From assembly GCF_008065115.1 (NCBI RefSeq), contig NZ_CP042913.1, positions 195,211-259,210 of the forward strand: a stretch of DNA of 64,000 nucleotides, given 5' to 3'. Of the stretch, positions 62,039-64,000 are shown piece by piece. The notes beneath the pieces are model-generated. The model was given only the letters and a program-made list of their open reading frames with translations, had not been told where the DNA came from and did no database searches. Position 1 is the stretch's first letter; each line of letters opens with the position of its first letter. The position numbers were made by a program, and so were the translations under genes. The DNA comes from Bythopirellula goksoeyrii. Lineage in GTDB: Bacteria; Planctomycetota; Planctomycetia; Pirellulales; Lacipirellulaceae.

Positions 62039-63006
62039 CAGATGTTTCTACCAAGCTGCTAGATTTCAATTGTCTTTATTGTGTCTCTCACTGGAGAATC
62101 ACTAAAACGTTCTCAGACTCAATGAATTTTGAATGAACCTCCCGTGGTCTTTCGAGTACCAACCAGTGAGTTCGATTTGCTGCCATGCGATAAGATCTAA
62201 ATCCATAGGATGATCTCGACATACAGCCGGTCTCTGGTTTTAAATTCACATAAGACGGAGAAGAGTCAGATTCTTAGTGGAGTTTGAATGAACCGCAGGA
62301 CAACGCATCACATCAGGGTTGTCGGTAATTAGTGGGCATATGGGTTATATGTGACATTAAGCTAGCTTAAGTGCTTTGCGAGTTTTGTCAATATTGGGCT
62401 ATATAAGAAGAAAGGGAAGGCATCAGCTATGATCCAATTCCAACTTTATGAAGGTTGGGATTGTCCCAAGAAATGAACTACATAAAGTCTTTTAGGGAAA
62501 TGAGTTAGGGCTCTGCACTCAGATTCGACAAGCGTCCTTGAAGAAACCAATAGCCTATCCAAACACCTAGCAAAAGTTACTTCCAACGCTCCCATTCCAG
62601 CGCCATCACAGTAGGTAAAGGGATAGGATCTAGGCTCCCTTCAGCTCAGATTGCTCGGAATGGATAGGAGAGAATGGTTTCTCTTGGTGCCACTAGAATT
62701 AACTGACCTAACCCCTAGGGCTAAATGACATGCACTGCCGGTATTGACCACAAAAAGCGCCCAGCCTTTCTCGCACTGCATAAAGAATGCACTTAGAATA
62801 ACTAGCGATTCTTGGCTCTCAATAGCAAATCTCGGTTATAGCCACAGGAGTTGCAGGGGCTCCCGACTGCTAGCTCACCTTCACCCTAGATAAAAGGTGT
62901 GTGAACTTGACGGCGTACGATGGTCCCCCTAGTCTTCGCCCCGGTTTCTAGGCCCGTGCGCGCCTCTGCGCACAGGCTTCGCCAGCCTTTTCCGGGGACA
63001 ATTCCT
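62039..63006. promoter_or_regulatory. Long gene-free region upstream of the kamA operon
   Basis: 968 bases with no convincing gene on either strand; a minus-strand ORF at 62886-63203 is low-complexity-like and antisense to the lipoprotein gene. The region separates the divergent kamA operon and the lipoprotein gene and should hold both promoters. It is AT-rich around 62040-62460 and contains a perfect 14-base palindrome (listed separately). An sRNA or a small undetected gene is possible but no evidence for one was seen. Confidence 0.4.
62357..62370. repeat. Perfect palindrome, possible operator
   Basis: TTAAGCTAGCTTAA, a 14-base perfect palindrome about 320 bases upstream of kamA. It could bind a dimeric regulator. 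It is AT-rich and may be chance. Confidence 0.3.
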
Positions 63007-64000
63007 TTGCAGGAAAAACCAGCCATCCAACCCGCAACGATACGGCAGCCGCCCGGGCAGTGTCGCTCATCGTTCGTATTGCTGTTGCTGTTTTGCCTGG
63101 TAACTGGTTGTGCTACCTCAACCAACAAATGGGTAGCTCTGCGTTCCACTCCTCGCAATCCTCTCACCGAGTCCCTTGGACTACTAACCAAACAAGGCCC
63201 CAAACCGACCGAGCGAACTCTCCAACTGCTCCGTCGCTATAACTTGCATGAAGATCTGGAAGGTGATCGCCGAGAGTTGCTCGTCAAACTAGGCGAGATT
63301 GAAAAACGGAGTCCTAATCGCGAGAACGTCTACGCCCAAGCAGAATTGGCCTACGTCGTCGGCAAACGAGCCGAAAGAGGCTCGCATTCAGAAAAAGCTT
63401 TAGAGTACTATGGTGCTGCCGTGTTGCATTCCTATAGTTATCTCTTCGACGAGAAGTATGCGACCGTATCCAACCCCTACGATCCTGAATTCCGCCGCGC
63501 ATGTGATCTCTACAATGCGGCTTTAGAAGGGACCCTCCGGATTGTCCAAGAACAAAACTCCTTGCAACCCGGCACCACGCAACATATCAAAACAGCGAAT
63601 CACGACTGCCGGCTCGAAGTGCGCCTGCAGAGTAACGATTGGCACGCCGACGACATCGATCATTTCGAGTTTGTCACTGATTACGAAGTGCATGGATTAC
63701 GTAATCACTATCACAACTTCGGCTTGGGCGTTCCACTAATCGCGGTGCGCCGCAAGCACGAGGGAGAAGATCCCCGTGAAGAATATTATCCCGAGGATCT
63801 CTCCTTTCCCGTTACTGCGTTTCTGCGTGTTAACCTGGCAGCAGCCAACGAGAGTACGGTCCAAACTGCCGTCTTGGAACTCTTTGATCCACTCAACCAA
63901 CCGATGGTCCAGGTAGCAAGTCACAATGTCCCGCTGGAGACGGATCTAAGCACTCCTCTGGCACATACGCTCAGCCAGCCTGCATTGGACGACACACGCC
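63007..64000 (+). CDS. Predicted lipoprotein, C-terminus outside the window
   Basis: An open frame from TTG 63007 (GGGGA 8 bases upstream) to the window end, at least 331 residues. A hydrophobic leader (SSFVLLLLFCLVTGCATSTN) has lipobox VTGC. The mature part is helical at first (LTESLGLLTKQGPKPTERTL, LQLLRRYNLHEDLEGDRREL), with AEKALEYYGAAVLHSYSYLF-like repeat helices, then beta-rich (FRVNLAAANESTVQTAVLEL). It resembles planctomycete lipoproteins that continue into an alpha/beta hydrolase, but that part is not in the window, so no function is assigned. The start codon is uncertain. Confidence 0.7.
   Translation, partial: MQEKPAIQPATIRQPPGQCRSSFVLLLLFCLVTGCATSTNKWVALRSTPRNPLTESLGLLTKQGPKPTERTLQLLRRYNLHEDLEGDRRELLVKLGEIEKRSPNRENVYAQAELAYVVGKRAERGSHSEKALEYYGAAVLHSYSYLFDEKYATVSNPYDPEFRRACDLYNAALEGTLRIVQEQNSLQPGTTQHIKTANHDCRLEVRLQSNDWHADDIDHFEFVTDYEVHGLRNHYHNFGLGVPLIAVRRKHEGEDPREEYYPEDLSFPVTAFLRVNLAAANESTVQTAVLELFDPLNQPMVQVASHNVPLETDLSTPLAHTLSQPALDDTR

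Noticed and set aside
62886-63203. 105-residue minus-strand ORF
   Set aside because: Antisense to the lipoprotein leader on the plus strand; composition is that of a shadow frame.
1-64000. tRNA, rRNA, CRISPR or prophage
   Set aside because: No cloverleaf-like sequence, regular spaced repeats, integrase or phage structural gene was seen by reading; a dedicated scan was not possible.

Overview
The window looks like a chromosomal segment of a planctomycete (Planctomycetota), probably of the Pirellulales type. The evidence is the combination of PEP-CTERM proteins with dockerin-like Ca-binding repeats, two DUF1559 pseudopilin-like genes each paired with a small lipoprotein, a XylR-type AraC regulator, a BBP2-like outer-membrane barrel, many secreted or lipoprotein genes of unknown role, and frequent GTG/TTG starts. 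The genus is inferred from gene content only. No tRNA, rRNA, CRISPR array or intact mobile element was seen.

Layout. 1-6.4 kb: a probable amino-sugar uptake and catabolism locus (SSS symporter, two Gfo/Idh/MocA oxidoreductases, AnmK-like kinase, divergent XylR/AraC regulator, NagX/HGSNAT-like membrane acyltransferase). 6.7-18.4 kb: a surface and secretome region with two tandem pairs of paralogous PEP-CTERM proteins, two DUF1559 + lipoprotein cassettes, a GHL10 glycosidase-like protein, a parallel beta-helix protein, and a scar at 12.5-12.8 kb made of an IS3 transposase fragment joined to the tail of an OmpR-type response regulator. 18.5-34.6 kb: mostly housekeeping and regulation (proB, two HtrA-like genes, a membrane-fused spermidine-synthase-like protein, lexA, an NtrC-type two-component pair, an LptF/G permease, a PP2C phosphatase, a PEGA lipoprotein, an NAD-dependent epimerase, a GNAT-like protein). 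34.6-39.6 kb: two serine-hydrolase-fold genes with damaged active sites, one fused to a membrane domain and overlapping an ECF sigma factor gene, then a DUF420 protein. 39.9-54.8 kb: lysA, an mlaEFD lipid-transport operon, TPR proteins, a CNNM/CorC-type pair, an ABC-2 permease and an outer-membrane barrel with a cysteine-rich insert. 55-62 kb: the most interesting locus, below. The last 1 kb holds the start of a lipoprotein gene.

Main discovery candidate. A tight minus-strand operon (62038 down to 55585) encodes a lysine 2,3-aminomutase (KamA), a 1331-residue single-module NRPS of the epsilon-poly-lysine synthetase (Pls) architecture (A domain, carrier protein, then membrane segments alternating with three left-handed beta-helix domains), and a C45-family Ntn hydrolase/acyltransferase. 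KamA keeps the radical-SAM cysteines, the PLP lysine and both aspartates that read the lysine side chain. The A domain has an acidic residue in its pocket, as expected for a cationic substrate. The simplest reading is a pathway that makes beta-lysine and polymerises or conjugates it at the membrane, with a dedicated bond-forming or bond-cutting enzyme. Product and role are inference.

Other points of interest are the serine-hydrolase pair with different missing active-site residues, the sigma factor gene overlapping one of them, an HtrA pair of one intact and one triad-altered member, and a response regulator whose best ribosome-binding site points to an ATC codon.
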